Of a stretch of DNA of 64,000 nt, positions 10,801 through 19,648 are shown in pieces. A program made the position numbers and the translations under genes. The first letter of the stretch is position 1; every line of letters begins with the position of its first letter. Under the pieces are notes generated by a model. It had not been told where the DNA came from. It saw nothing but the letters and a program-made list of their open reading frames with translations, and did not search any database. This DNA comes from Schizochytrium sp. CCTCC M209059 (taxonomy: Eukaryota; Sar; Bigyra; Thraustochytrida; Thraustochytriidae). The stretch lies in NCBI GenBank assembly GCA_000818945.1, contig KN805378.1:205523-269522 (forward strand), written 5' to 3'.

Positions 10801-11632
10801 GGGCTGACTGAGACGTTTGATCCTGCCAGCGGACACGCGCAATTCGACGCGTGGCAAAGGCGTGCCATATTTGCATCTCGATGCGGCTCGCAAGGTAAGC
10901 ACCTGCGGGGATCCACCCAGCGCCCTCAAGCCAATCCGCCTGCTCAACATAGTCAAGTTGCTTCGTTTGTGCCACTTTGGGAATGCTCTCCGTAGAAAGA
11001 AAGGCTCCGAGGGACACACGCTGCAGAAGCGCAAATAACGCTTGCGGGTCGCGCACGAGACTGGCGTTGCAGAACTCGATGCGATCCGTTCCAACCAGTC
11101 GAAAAGACTCAAACAGCTCTTCGGATGCAACATATGCATCGAGCTCGACCGGAGAAAGGAGAGGAACAAAGCATTCCCAGCGATTGGAAATCATCCTCGT
11201 ACGACGAAAGACGAAATCGATTTGCTTGCGCGAAATCAAAAGCGAAAAGCTCGCCGTGTTGGGCCGGCGTCGGAGTTCGCCTCGCAGGACGAGAGGCGAC
11301 TCGAGATCGGAGGCGCGTGCGCCCAATTCCCAGGTTCTGTCCTTGATCATTTGCACCATGTCGCAAAGCGTCTTGACCGAAATCTCGTCGGAGATTGCGA
11401 GCACGGCCAATCTCTCCTCCACCTTGAGCCCTGTGAACCAGGCTCTGGCGCGGCGGCCTGCCTCCCCGATCTCCTCGTAGCCCGCGTCTGCGTCGGAGTT
11501 CGCCGCGCCCATTTGGCCCTGGTTGGCAGGAGGCAGAAAGGCATATCGAGAGGCACGCGACCTTACCCGCGCCGTGCGCGAACGAAGCAGCAGCGCGTGC
11601 ATGAGGTCATCGTGCGGTCGCGAAGGGTCCAT
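5963..11632 (-). CDS. giant TRF4/PAPD5-like non-canonical poly(A) polymerase
   Basis: 1889 aa from the first ATG at 11632; the open frame extends further to a GTG at 11716. The catalytic core lies in the C-terminal quarter. The motif GSCASGLSLPDGDLDLVI carries D1533 and D1535, and VQLDIS carries D1607, giving the three carboxylates of a beta-type nucleotidyltransferase. A PAP-associated segment with LTPLLLILKKFLADRGL and SSYGLLLLVVVYLQ follows. This matches TRF4/PAPD5/PAPD7 enzymes that add short A or U tails to nuclear RNAs for surveillance. About 1400 residues precede the core: a globular N-terminal part (about 40-420) with two related W-F/Q-x-L-x-x-E-x-R segments that I do not recognise, then long Ser-, Pro/Ser-, Asp- and Gln-rich disorder. 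Known TRF4 proteins are usually 500-800 aa, so this one is unusually long. Confidence 0.85.
7824..7868. repeat. (GAC)n microsatellite encoding polyserine
   Basis: A run of GAC triplets on the plus strand. Read on the minus strand it encodes a serine tract in the disordered middle of the TRF4-like protein. Confidence 0.9.
10186..10229. repeat. (GAGGGC)n hexamer repeat encoding Pro-Ser dipeptides
   Basis: Tandem GAGGGC units. On the minus strand they encode alternating Pro and Ser in a linker of the TRF4-like protein, next to a Lys/Arg-rich segment that could be a nuclear localisation signal. Confidence 0.85.
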
Positions 11633-12036
11633 CGCCGCCGCTGCGAGGCGCTGCGCTCCACCGCGAGGCGCCCTGCGGCCCGGTCTGCGTTGAAGACCCT
11701 TTGGCTTTGGACTCACTTGGAGCGCGTGTCCTAAGAGTGCCTAGATGAATAAAAATAAAAATAAAAGAGGCAAGGAGAAGAAGAGGGAGAATGGAAAAAG
11801 CGGTAAGTGCGCAACGCAAAAAAGGAAGCACTTTTGCGTTGCGCGCTCTGATCCGTTCGCCTGGCGCCGAGTGACTCGGACTCGGGCGGTCCATGCTCTT
11901 TTACAATTTGTACTCCAAGGCCACCGATCTTTCTTTATTCCTCGGGGGAAGGAAGGGACAACTGTGAAGAATTTGCAGAGCCTCATTTCCTTGTTTTGGC
12001 GGTGGCTCGCAAGAGCTTTGTCAGGATAGAGGGAGT
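11633..12036. promoter_or_regulatory. divergent promoter region between TRF4-like and EF-hand genes
   Basis: A 404-bp spacer from which two genes are read in opposite directions. It holds a perfect 13-bp inverted repeat (listed separately) and an A-rich stretch near 11744-11800. No TATA box is obvious. Confidence 0.5.
11809..11844. promoter_or_regulatory. perfect 13-bp inverted repeat in a divergent promoter
   Basis: The arm GCGCAACGCAAAA at 11809-11821 is exactly complementary to TTTTGCGTTGCGC at 11832-11844, with a 10-nt loop. It lies about 190 bp from each of the two divergent start codons. It could be a dimeric factor-binding site or an RNA hairpin; function is not known. Confidence 0.5.
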
Positions 12037-13146
12037 ATGCGTCGCTGGCCGTCGACCCGATGGAGAAGCGAGGAAAGCGTTCTTGCCAGTAATGGTCCTG
12101 CCGTCGACGATGAAGAACACAATGAAGCAGACCGCTGGGAGCGCAATGTGCAGACGCTTGAACACCCTGAACATAATCCTAAATCGAACAAGCACAAGTC
12201 AAAGCAAAAGACAGGGCATCGTCTCCTGGAGAAAAGCGACAGCAAGCCTCTTTTCACTCGACTCTTGAGCTTGCGGCAATTGAAGGGCGGAAAACGCAGC
12301 AGCTCGCAAAAACGTGCACGAGTCAGCCATGAATGGTACAATAACGCAGTCGAAAGTTGTGGAAGTGAAGCGAGCAGCGTTGGACGACGAAGCTATTCAT
12401 CCTCGGCCGCAGAGGCAGATGACGAGTATGAGTCGATCTGCACCGAGGATGAGATCAAAGATACACGCGGCCTGCCCGAAAACGAGAAATTTGACATTCT
12501 TCGTTTGAAGCGCTTGTGCGACCAGTACAGCCTCACGCCGCGGCACATTCGCCGCTTATTCCAGCTGTTTAAGCGTTTGGACAGTGACAGATCCGGAACC
12601 GTGGACAAAGCAGAGCTTTTTGCTTGGCTTGATGAGCCCCTCACTCTGTTCTCTCGAAAACTATTCGAGCTGGTGGATGTCCCTCGCAAGGGTCATTTGG
12701 ATTTCGTGGCCTTTTGCAAAGTTCTCGTCACGTACGCCCTCTTTGGCAAGGACGATATTCTACGTTTTTGCTTTTATGCATTTGATAGCAATGCCAATGG
12801 CTGCATTGACCACAATGAGCTCCACCAGCTCGTCTCACTCTTGCACGGTGACGAGGAACAGCGATTCTACAATATTGAGCTCGTTTTGCAAAAGTTTGAC
12901 CAGAACTTGGACGGCGTCATCAACTTTGAGGAGTTTCAGCAGATCAACCGACAACATCCCTATGTTCTTTATCCAGCCTTTCGTATGCAAAAGCGAATCG
13001 AGGAAAAGACCTTTGGTTCACGGTGGTGGTACCGACAGCGCAGGCGACTTTTGAGAGAAAAGAGGGGCGCTGTGTCTGTCTTTGCTACGCTTGGGAAGAT
13101 ATATAAGCAATGGCTCACACGCTCGACGCAAGTGAGCAACGGCTAA
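12037..13146 (+). CDS. EF-hand calcium-binding protein, calcineurin-B/CBL-like
   Basis: 369 aa, ATG start. The N-terminal 150 residues are polar, Lys/Ser-rich and probably disordered. The C-terminal half has an EF-hand array. EF1 has the loop DSDRSGTVDKAE (182-193). A degenerate second hand follows near 214-225. EF3 has DSNANGCIDHNE (250-261) and EF4 DQNLDGVINFEE (288-299). The spacing and the degenerate second hand resemble calcineurin B and plant CBL proteins, which bind Ca2+ and regulate phosphatases or kinases. No kinase or phosphatase domain is fused, and the N-terminus has no myristoylation glycine. A basic tail of about 60 residues with WWYRQRRRLLREKR follows. It is transcribed divergently from the TRF4-like gene. 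Confidence 0.85.
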   Translation: MRRWPSTRWRSEESVLASNGPAVDDEEHNEADRWERNVQTLEHPEHNPKSNKHKSKQKTGHRLLEKSDSKPLFTRLLSLRQLKGGKRSSSQKRARVSHEWYNNAVESCGSEASSVGRRSYSSSAAEADDEYESICTEDEIKDTRGLPENEKFDILRLKRLCDQYSLTPRHIRRLFQLFKRLDSDRSGTVDKAELFAWLDEPLTLFSRKLFELVDVPRKGHLDFVAFCKVLVTYALFGKDDILRFCFYAFDSNANGCIDHNELHQLVSLLHGDEEQRFYNIELVLQKFDQNLDGVINFEEFQQINRQHPYVLYPAFRMQKRIEEKTFGSRWWYRQRRRLLREKRGAVSVFATLGKIYKQWLTRSTQVSNG

Positions 13147-13695
13147 AAGGCGACGGCAAGAGCGTAACGATTTGGCCGGAACCGCATGCGCGAGTCTCGC
13201 TACGCCAATATATTTCCAATGGAGAGATGAAGATGTAATACTATGCATGCGATGAGCATTTTGCGCATTAAGGAGACTGACAGTCGCAGACAACAACGGA
13301 GCAAACAATTTGCATACCATTTTCATATTATGGTGCTTAAAAAAAAAAATGACATTAACACACGAACGCATGCAGCCACGAGGCCAGGTATCTATCTGGC
13401 TTGGCCTTTCTCGCAAGAACGTCACAAGCTTTGCTTTTCCAGCGCGTATTCCGCCGATCGATTACACGACACTTTCGACATTCATTCGCGCAATAAGGAA
13501 TAAGAAATGAAAAGAATTGTGAGGCTCCCTCTCTTCCAATGCCTCGCAACAAGGCTTCGCAACAAAGCAGGGACTCCGTCCGTTCGCAGCCCGCTTGTGC
13601 CGCGAATGAACCTGGCCTGGCATACCTAGCTTGAGGTGGTGGAAAGTGGAATCTGCTGTGTTCTTTCGGCCTTCCCGAAAAAGAAAAGGAGCAGT
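13147..13695. other. convergent spacer, no gene seen
   Basis: 549 bp between the 3' ends of the EF-hand gene (+) and PDCD5 (-). No coding or RNA signal was found. Confidence 0.5.
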
Positions 13696-14179
13696 TTAGA
13701 GAAGATCGTCGTCGTTGTCGTCGCTGTCGTCGTCGAAATAGGATTTGCGCTGGATGGTGACCTTGCTGGCAGCAGCCTTTAGTCGACTCTCTTCTTCAAG
13801 CATAGTCTTGACACGCTCTTCGTTGACTGCCTCCTGAATCTGTCCGGAGCGAGCGGCATTGAGCAGCTTCATCTGCACCTTTTCAGCAACGTCGGGCTTG
13901 ACGATGCCAACACGCTTGAGACGGTCCAGGGCTTCGGGCTTCATGATGCGCGAGAGCATCTCTTCCCGCATTTCCTTTTCCTGCTGCTTGCGAGCCTCAA
14001 GCTCTTGCATGTTCTCCTGCGTGATTTGCTTGCCGCCGAGCTACAGGTGAGAGAGATCGGGGCGTTGCGTGCGCGCTGGTCAGTGGACAGAGTCCGGCAT
14101 TGTCTCATCAAGGGAATAGAATCTTTCAACATACCTGTTGCTGCAGCTCTTGAATCTTCTTTTGCGCTTCCTCGTCCAT
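13696..14179 (-). CDS. PDCD5: PDCD5 homologue, two exons
   Basis: 129 aa from two exons: 14179-14135 (15 codons, MDEEAQKKIQELQQQ) and 14040-13696. The intron of 94 bp (14134-14041) starts GTATGT, ends CTGTAG on the minus strand and is in phase 0. Exon 2 begins LGGKQITQENMQELEARKQQ and contains the conserved segment ALDRLKRVGIVKPDVAEKVQ, followed by LLNAARSGQIQEAV and an acidic Asp-rich C-terminus. Human PDCD5 is 125 aa and has the same layout: N-terminal helix, three-helix DNA-binding-like core, flexible tail. In animals it acts in apoptosis and binds the CCT chaperonin; the archaeal and protist role is less clear. The first exon is too short to be found as an open frame on its own, and the in-frame Met at 14010 is internal. 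Confidence 0.92.
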
Positions 14180-14462
14180 TGTGCCTGGTGTTTGAGCGCG
14201 CGCCGCGCGTCTCCCTGCTCTTCTTTCACGTGCGAGCCCGTGTGCACCAACCTGAAATCTCGATCAACGAACGAGCTTGCGTCTCGCGTCTGCCCGCGTG
14301 TCAGCACGCGCGTGAGCGTGGCAACGAGCGGGGGCTCCGGTCGTGTGCACGGGGTTGCGACAGAGAGGTTGCTCGGTTCTCTCTCTCTTCCTCGCGCGTT
14401 GCGTGAGAGCCGCTACGGCCTTGTTGTTGTTTTGGTTGAACGGTTTTTGGTGCTTGCTTCGG

Positions 14463-14477
14463 TAGGCCTAGGCCTAG
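14463..14477. repeat. TAGGCCTA palindrome, overlapping pair
   Basis: Two overlapping copies of the 8-bp palindrome TAGGCCTA upstream of PDCD5. The same word occurs in other spacers at 14907, 17292, 35613, 40557, 42266, 42275, 45481, 55536 and 55542. Confidence 0.6.
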
Positions 14478-14592
14478 ACCGTGGTGGGCCGTGACAGGTA
14501 GAAAGGAGACAAGGAGGAAGGGGACGCATGACTCGATAGAGTCCAGCTTGTAAACGCCGGGGCCACGGCGAGCTGGAATGGCGAGCTGTGTT

Positions 14593-14900
14593 GCATAGAG
14601 AACCACGTCGAGAGCTAATGAACTGCAAGTCATGCGCTCCGGGTGGTTTTCGCACCATTACAACTCGCCATCATGCATAGAGAACCACGTCGAGAGCTAA
14701 TGAATCGCAAGTTATGCTCCCCGGATGGTTTTCGCACCATCACAGCTCGCTGTGATGCATAGAGAACCATGTCGGGAGCTAATCAATTGCGGGTCATGCG
14801 CCCCAGGTGGTTTTCGCACCATCACAACTCGCCGAAATGCATCGAGTACCACGTCGAGTGCTAATCCTTTGCAAGTTATGCTCCCTGGGTGGATTTTGCA
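14593..14900. repeat. 82-bp tandem repeat, about 3.8 copies
   Basis: The word GCATAGAG or its close variants starts units at 14593, 14675, 14757 and 14839, an exact 82-bp period. Each unit contains the words CACGTCGAG, GAGCTAAT and GGTGGTTTTCGCACCAT with scattered substitutions; the last unit is degenerate and ends near 14900. Because 82 is not a multiple of three, the array cannot be a continuous protein repeat. It lies upstream of PDCD5 and downstream of the DUF5107-like gene. Confidence 0.85.
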
Positions 14901-14925
14901 GACAATTAGGCCTATTGAAGACAGC

Positions 14926-14955
14926 GAATGGAATGAAATGAAATGAAATGAAATG
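14926..14955. repeat. (AAATG)n pentanucleotide repeat
   Basis: Two GAATG units followed by four AAATG units, just beyond the 82-bp tandem repeat in the same spacer. The rest of 14956-15119 shows no gene. Confidence 0.85.
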
Positions 14956-15119
14956 TTGCGCAGCGCAGTACCATTCATCTATTTATCACCACACTGCTGA
15001 TCTGGCGTCTGAAAAGGCACAAGCCCCATAAATTTGAAATTGACGCGTGCTTTGGGGGACCACGTTTCGTCTTCGTGCTTGCGTTTGACAAAAGTCTCAC
15101 CGTCCGTCTTGTACTTGCT

Positions 15120-17246
15120 TCATTCCGCTGCCGCGAGCTGTGAGGACGGCGGAGAAGACGACGCTGCCGCACGCTCGACGGTAGTTTGGGATAAAAAGTT
15201 AAGCTCGCGAAGGAAATCGCTTTGCAAAGGATGTGCAACGCGCAGTGCTCGCGAGCCCGGGCCAAGAGCATCAAAAACCGCACGCACACGAAACAAGAGA
15301 TCTTGTCTTTTTGTCGAGCAAAGAATAGGTGTCCAGACAAAACCGCGAAGACGCTCGAGGGCTCTGCGAGGCTCACCAATGGCGAGGTCAAGTTCTGCTT
15401 GCCGCATAATAAGATCCGGAGCGTTAATCTCATGTGCCCAACGCAGTGCCACCTTTGAGAAGAGAAATGTCCGTCGTTCGTTCAATGACGCGTCAAGCTC
15501 TTGCAAAAGAGTGTCGAGCTCAAGGAGAGCCATTGGACCACAATTGGTAAAGGCTTGCTCAAGAAAGGGCCGCGCCTGCTCAGCGTCCCCGACAAGCTTC
15601 CAATACAGCAACCCCACGAGACGAAGGGTTTGCGGCGCCCGATTCGCGGCGAGGAGCTCTCCACAGAGATCTCGAGCTGCTGACATGTTCGATTCGAACC
15701 GGTCTTGATCATTTTCGAGAGAGTCCTCCTCGTAAGGACGAGTGACGCAGCCCTGATACTCGGCAGCTTGCAAGAGTAAACGTCTTGCTCGACCAAAAAG
15801 GGTATAGTCGGCCGGTGCAGTACTGAAGCGAGCGCGATCTATTCCCCCTTTCATGACGTGACCCTGTCGTGCGTTTGACTGAACTGTGTCATATTCTGCG
15901 TCAGGGCTCAAGTTTCGAATCATGGTCCAGCAAAAGTCCTTTTGTGCTGTCTCGGCCGAGAGCACAAACTCAGCTTGGCCGAATGAGTTTCCGCGAAGGC
16001 CCGTGAGAAGCTTTGCAGTCGGTTCGTGAGCACTTCCTAGGGAACGAAGTCTGCATCGCGCATCATTCGCGACACCCGGGAGAATGGCAACGAGCGCAAG
16101 ACGCGAGGCAAGCCCGGTGGTATCTTCCCACCCAATCGCTTGAGCCGGCACCGCAGGTTGTTGTTCTTGTTGATGTTCATAATCTTTTTCAGCCTCCGTC
16201 GAAGCCAGGGCTGTAGGTTCTGTCTTTTCCTCAGAAAATGGGGAACTTTCGTGCTTTGGAGAGGCACGCGAGAGGCGGCCACGTCCACGACGGCCAAGTA
16301 GTGGCGACTGCTTCTGGAGGTGAGTGAGATCGTGTTGCTTGCCTGCGTCGCGCTCGCGTACCGATTTAGTGGGCTTTTGCGCCTCGACACGTAGAAATCG
16401 CTTGGGTGTGACGGATGAAACTTGCAAATCAACGAGGCTTGGAGGAGCGGATGGCTCAGAGTCAAGTAGGGGAAGCAGCGACGAGATGTCTGCTTCATGC
16501 ACGGGTGGCAAAATCCACGACGAGACGGTCGAGGCTGGCACCGCGCACGAGACACAGAACTCGGACGCGTGCTTGACAACACAGCGTTGAAAAAGAGAAG
16601 GCTGGCCTGAACGAAGCTCAAAGTGCACGATCCACGCTGCATTGCCAACGTTGACCCAGCAACAACCCGCTTGGCTGCCAAAGTCAAATTCAACAGCCCG
16701 AGATGCGTCCGGGTGAAAAGGAGTTGTTCCAGGACTGAATTGAATGCCTCCAGCGACCCAGCCAAATAAATTTGTGTCCCCAACACGTACGGGATAAACT
16801 GTTCGGGTGGGCAAGACAAGATCTGTGTTTGTCTTGCAGTCAACTAATGACAGTACGCGACCACCAAGCGCCGGGCAGATGGTTGCTCGTAGAATGCCAT
16901 TCTCAAGGATGATGACGTCGTACTCTCGCATGACCGCATCGAGGCCATCGTCGTGACCGCCATGCAGCGGATCGCGCAAAATTTGCTTTCCGAGAACAAT
17001 CGGCCAAGCATCTGACGAGAGCGGTTCCCAGCGTGCGCATTCAAGCACAGCCTTATTCTCGCGAACAATGCATTGCTCGGGGAAAGGGTTGTTTTTTTCT
17101 TCTTTTTGGGTCTCCTCAGCGCTCTTGTGCTTGCTCTCGCCGTCGCCACCTTCTCCCATGGTTGGGCGTTTCGACGCTTGCAGCAGCAGCAGCAGCAGCA
17201 GCGGCGGCGGTGGTGGCACCTTTACGTTCCGTTGCGTAAGTGTCAT
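15120..17246 (-). CDS. DUF5107-like protein with TPR-like C-terminus
   Basis: 708 aa from the ATG at 17246; a second in-frame ATG at 17159, after a Pro/Leu microsatellite-encoded tract, may be the true start. Residues about 95-215 show a beta-rich pattern with ILENGILRATICPALGGRV and GWVAGGIQFSPG. This closely resembles the aldose-epimerase-like DUF5107 domain found mainly in bacterial glycan-utilisation proteins. A low-complexity linker (about 285-370) separates it from further beta strands. The last 200 residues are helical and TPR-like, as in many DUF5107 proteins, for example LVGLLYWKLVGDAEQARPF. Function is unknown; a carbohydrate-related role is inference from the fold. No signal peptide or membrane segment is seen. 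The family is uncommon in eukaryotes, so ancient transfer is possible. Confidence 0.65.
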   Translation of the reverse strand: MTLTQRNVKVPPPPPLLLLLLLQASKRPTMGEGGDGESKHKSAEETQKEEKNNPFPEQCIVRENKAVLECARWEPLSSDAWPIVLGKQILRDPLHGGHDDGLDAVMREYDVIILENGILRATICPALGGRVLSLVDCKTNTDLVLPTRTVYPVRVGDTNLFGWVAGGIQFSPGTTPFHPDASRAVEFDFGSQAGCCWVNVGNAAWIVHFELRSGQPSLFQRCVVKHASEFCVSCAVPASTVSSWILPPVHEADISSLLPLLDSEPSAPPSLVDLQVSSVTPKRFLRVEAQKPTKSVRERDAGKQHDLTHLQKQSPLLGRRGRGRLSRASPKHESSPFSEEKTEPTALASTEAEKDYEHQQEQQPAVPAQAIGWEDTTGLASRLALVAILPGVANDARCRLRSLGSAHEPTAKLLTGLRGNSFGQAEFVLSAETAQKDFCWTMIRNLSPDAEYDTVQSNARQGHVMKGGIDRARFSTAPADYTLFGRARRLLLQAAEYQGCVTRPYEEDSLENDQDRFESNMSAARDLCGELLAANRAPQTLRLVGLLYWKLVGDAEQARPFLEQAFTNCGPMALLELDTLLQELDASLNERRTFLFSKVALRWAHEINAPDLIMRQAELDLAIGEPRRALERLRGFVWTPILCSTKRQDLLFRVRAVFDALGPGSRALRVAHPLQSDFLRELNFLSQTTVERAAASSSPPSSQLAAAE

Positions 17247-17568
17247 TCTCAAAAGTCAAAAAAAAAAAAACATAATTCGTCTTGTACTAGCTAGGCCTAC
17301 CATCAGCTCAGGTATAAAGCATTAAAGCAGAAGGAAATGCAAGCGACGATGCTGGAGACCGCGTGCAGCACTATAAAAATGCCCAGTCTCGGGCTCTTCG
17401 GCGAGGCCCTTGATTTATGACAGCATCAAAAGACCTGCATGACGCCACGACATTCGAGTACGTTATTTAGTGGGTTAGTGGGTTCTTTGGTGGAAATTTT
17501 AAGGGAAGCCGGGATAGTTTCTGATGCGAGAATTGTGGTTTTTTAAAGGCAGCCACGAGCATCATCAT
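17247..17568. promoter_or_regulatory. spacer upstream of the DUF5107-like gene
   Basis: 322 bp with an A-run near 17258-17270, one TAGGCCTA palindrome at 17292-17299 and a CACTATAAAAAT word near 17369 that could be TATA-like. No gene is seen. Confidence 0.35.
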
Positions 17569-18948
17569 TCAAACAAAAAAAAGAAGTTTTGAGCAAGCCA
17601 CCAATACGAGTAGTATCACCGTGACAGCAGAAATGCACGTTTCGTACGCCGGCATTTGCTCATTTTTTCGAGGAATGACATCGATGTAGCATGAAAGATC
17701 ACACGGTCCGCTCCATGATGCATCGAGAGAACTGCAGACATCACTGCACGAAAAGGTGGTAGTTACGTCCGCGTAATGGTGAAGCTGGTCCGCCAAATCA
17801 TAGATATCACCGAGGTCACCATCGAGAGACCCATACGTTGAGGGAATAAGAGAATTACCAACGTAAATGGAAAAGACAGGATCAGACCTGAACCGAGGCT
17901 CGTAAAACCTGATCATCTTTTCACCTTTTACGTCCCAGTAATGAGTCGAGTTCGCACATGTTGCAGGAGATGAAGGGCAAAGGGAAAGTACTGAGGTACG
18001 GAGGCCACTGGGCGTCAAAACATCGATGCCTGCGGCAGTAAGAGGAAAGATAATGGAGAAGAGCGGTAAGACTATGAGCGACGTTGTGAAGATACTTGTG
18101 CACATAACGCAGCCGAGAGCACTCCAGCTGGTCGACACTATTCTGGGCAGAGGCTTTAGCTCTGCCGACCGCCAAAGCTTCACCTCGAAATATATTCCAA
18201 AGAGAGTGTCAATGGGGAGGAAGATGGCGAGGATGAAGAATCCCGTGCTTGCGAGCCCGTTACTCGGAGACGTAAAAGTTGTTGCAAACGGATCGAATGG
18301 TACGGGCGGGCGAGTCGTCGGCGACATGTACAAACCAAAGTGAATGGTAAGCAAGAAAAACGCAAGCGCTCGCATGGCAGCAAAAACGGTCATTCGCGTC
18401 AACTCCCATCCTGGCAGCACGTTCCTGGCGTCCACCATGCCAGTATTGGACGGGTTGCATGGGATCTGATGGCAACACGCAAAGAATGCGAGCCAGAATA
18501 GAAGCGTTGAAAAGAATGCATGCTTGTAGCCCACGTCAGCCCAGAATTGCCTGGAGCAAATGAGTGCTGCTCCGTCGTTTCCATTCAGCGTCACGGTGGC
18601 ATTGCTTGTCAGCGAAAGTATGGAGATGCAAGAGAGTTGGGTGCTACTGGAGCTGATCTGGAAGCTCTCAAGCGAATTCATCTCCCAGAGCGCATTCGGG
18701 ATATACGTCGCAGAACTGGCTTCAATGGTAAGATTTTTGAGAGTTGTAGACGATGTAAGTCCAAACGGAAAGATCGACATTACCGCCTGAGGCCCAGTCC
18801 AGACAAGCGTGAGATTCGGCAAATTGCCGAGAACGTCAAGCTTGCCGTCGAGAGGGACATCGTCAATGAGAAACTCTTGCAGAAAGTCCAAAGCGCTCAG
18901 GTTCGGCCATGTTTCGTCGCCGCCGCCAAAGACGGTGCCCCCCCTCAT
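17569..18948 (-). CDS. polytopic membrane protein with LRR-like ectodomain; apparent 5' frameshift
   Basis: 459 aa from ATG 18948. Residues 15-130 look like short leucine-rich-repeat strands (NLPNLTLVWTG, LKNLTIEA, LESFQISSS). Then come membrane segments near 143-162, 186-208, 238-262 and 280-312, a Cys-containing extracellular loop, and a C-terminal membrane segment at the very end. Upstream of 18948 another frame of the same strand is open up to about 19090 and encodes a hydrophobic LTLFALALG stretch and a Cys/Ser-rich segment. Removing one G from the G7 run at 18938-18944 would join that frame to this one as HNEGGTVFGGG. So the true protein probably starts upstream with a signal peptide. 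Either the assembly has a homopolymer error or the gene is frameshifted. No ATG for the extended form was found, and an upstream exon is possible. Family not recognised. Confidence 0.6.
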   Translation of the reverse strand: MRGGTVFGGGDETWPNLSALDFLQEFLIDDVPLDGKLDVLGNLPNLTLVWTGPQAVMSIFPFGLTSSTTLKNLTIEASSATYIPNALWEMNSLESFQISSSSTQLSCISILSLTSNATVTLNGNDGAALICSRQFWADVGYKHAFFSTLLFWLAFFACCHQIPCNPSNTGMVDARNVLPGWELTRMTVFAAMRALAFFLLTIHFGLYMSPTTRPPVPFDPFATTFTSPSNGLASTGFFILAIFLPIDTLFGIYFEVKLWRSAELKPLPRIVSTSWSALGCVMCTSIFTTSLIVLPLFSIIFPLTAAGIDVLTPSGLRTSVLSLCPSSPATCANSTHYWDVKGEKMIRFYEPRFRSDPVFSIYVGNSLIPSTYGSLDGDLGDIYDLADQLHHYADVTTTFSCSDVCSSLDASWSGPCDLSCYIDVIPRKNEQMPAYETCISAVTVILLVLVACSKLLFFV

Positions 18949-19090
18949 TGTGGCAGCTGATGCTCGTCGTCTCCGCGGGAAAGCTTTGGGAAGCGCCGGG
19001 CGTGCATTCGCTCGAGGAGGAGTTCAAGTACTCGCACGTGCAGAAGCCTTCACTCCCGAGTGCGAGTGCGAAGAGAGTGAGCACAGCCAG

Positions 19091-19648
19091 TCAGATCATC
19101 GTGTCTGCGTGGGAAACAAGTCAGTCAACTCTCTCTTGATGGGCGGGTGGGCGGTCTCCAGCGTAGCGTGTTCGGGTTCTGCTCGCCCTTGTCGTCGCGC
19201 AGCTCGCTCGTTCGCGCGTCTGCTCGTTCGTCCGCTCGATCGTCTGCCATTCTTGGTGTCCACGGGAGAACGCCCCGTGGGACCATCCAGGCACGTGCAG
19301 ATGCACGTGGGCGCACACCCACAGGGCGCGATCTTCCTAACCCAGAACGATCTGGTACCATTAGGCATGCACTTCCGCACAGGCGAGATCGCCGCAACCG
19401 GAGAGCGCTCCGCCGGCGGCCAAGCCAGAGCGTGCGTCGTTCGAACTTCCGGAGCTCAACTTCTTGATGTCAAGTCCGTTCGGTTGATTGTCGCGGGGGG
19501 AGCGGGTCCTCCAGCCACTGGCACGTAAAATTTTCATACCATCAATAGAAGCTAGAAAAGAGTAAAAGCAGAGAATCGTCATGTTATTTTGCGTGGTATA
19601 CTGAATGTTGATTTTCAGAGCTCGATTGCACCTTGGTTGTTCACCACT
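19091..19648. other. spacer, possibly with the 5' end of the membrane-protein gene
   Basis: No complete gene. A minus-strand ATG at 19582 opens a hydrophobic start (MTILCFYSFLASIDG) that could be a signal-peptide exon of the downstream membrane protein. No splice pair could be assigned with confidence. Confidence 0.3.
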
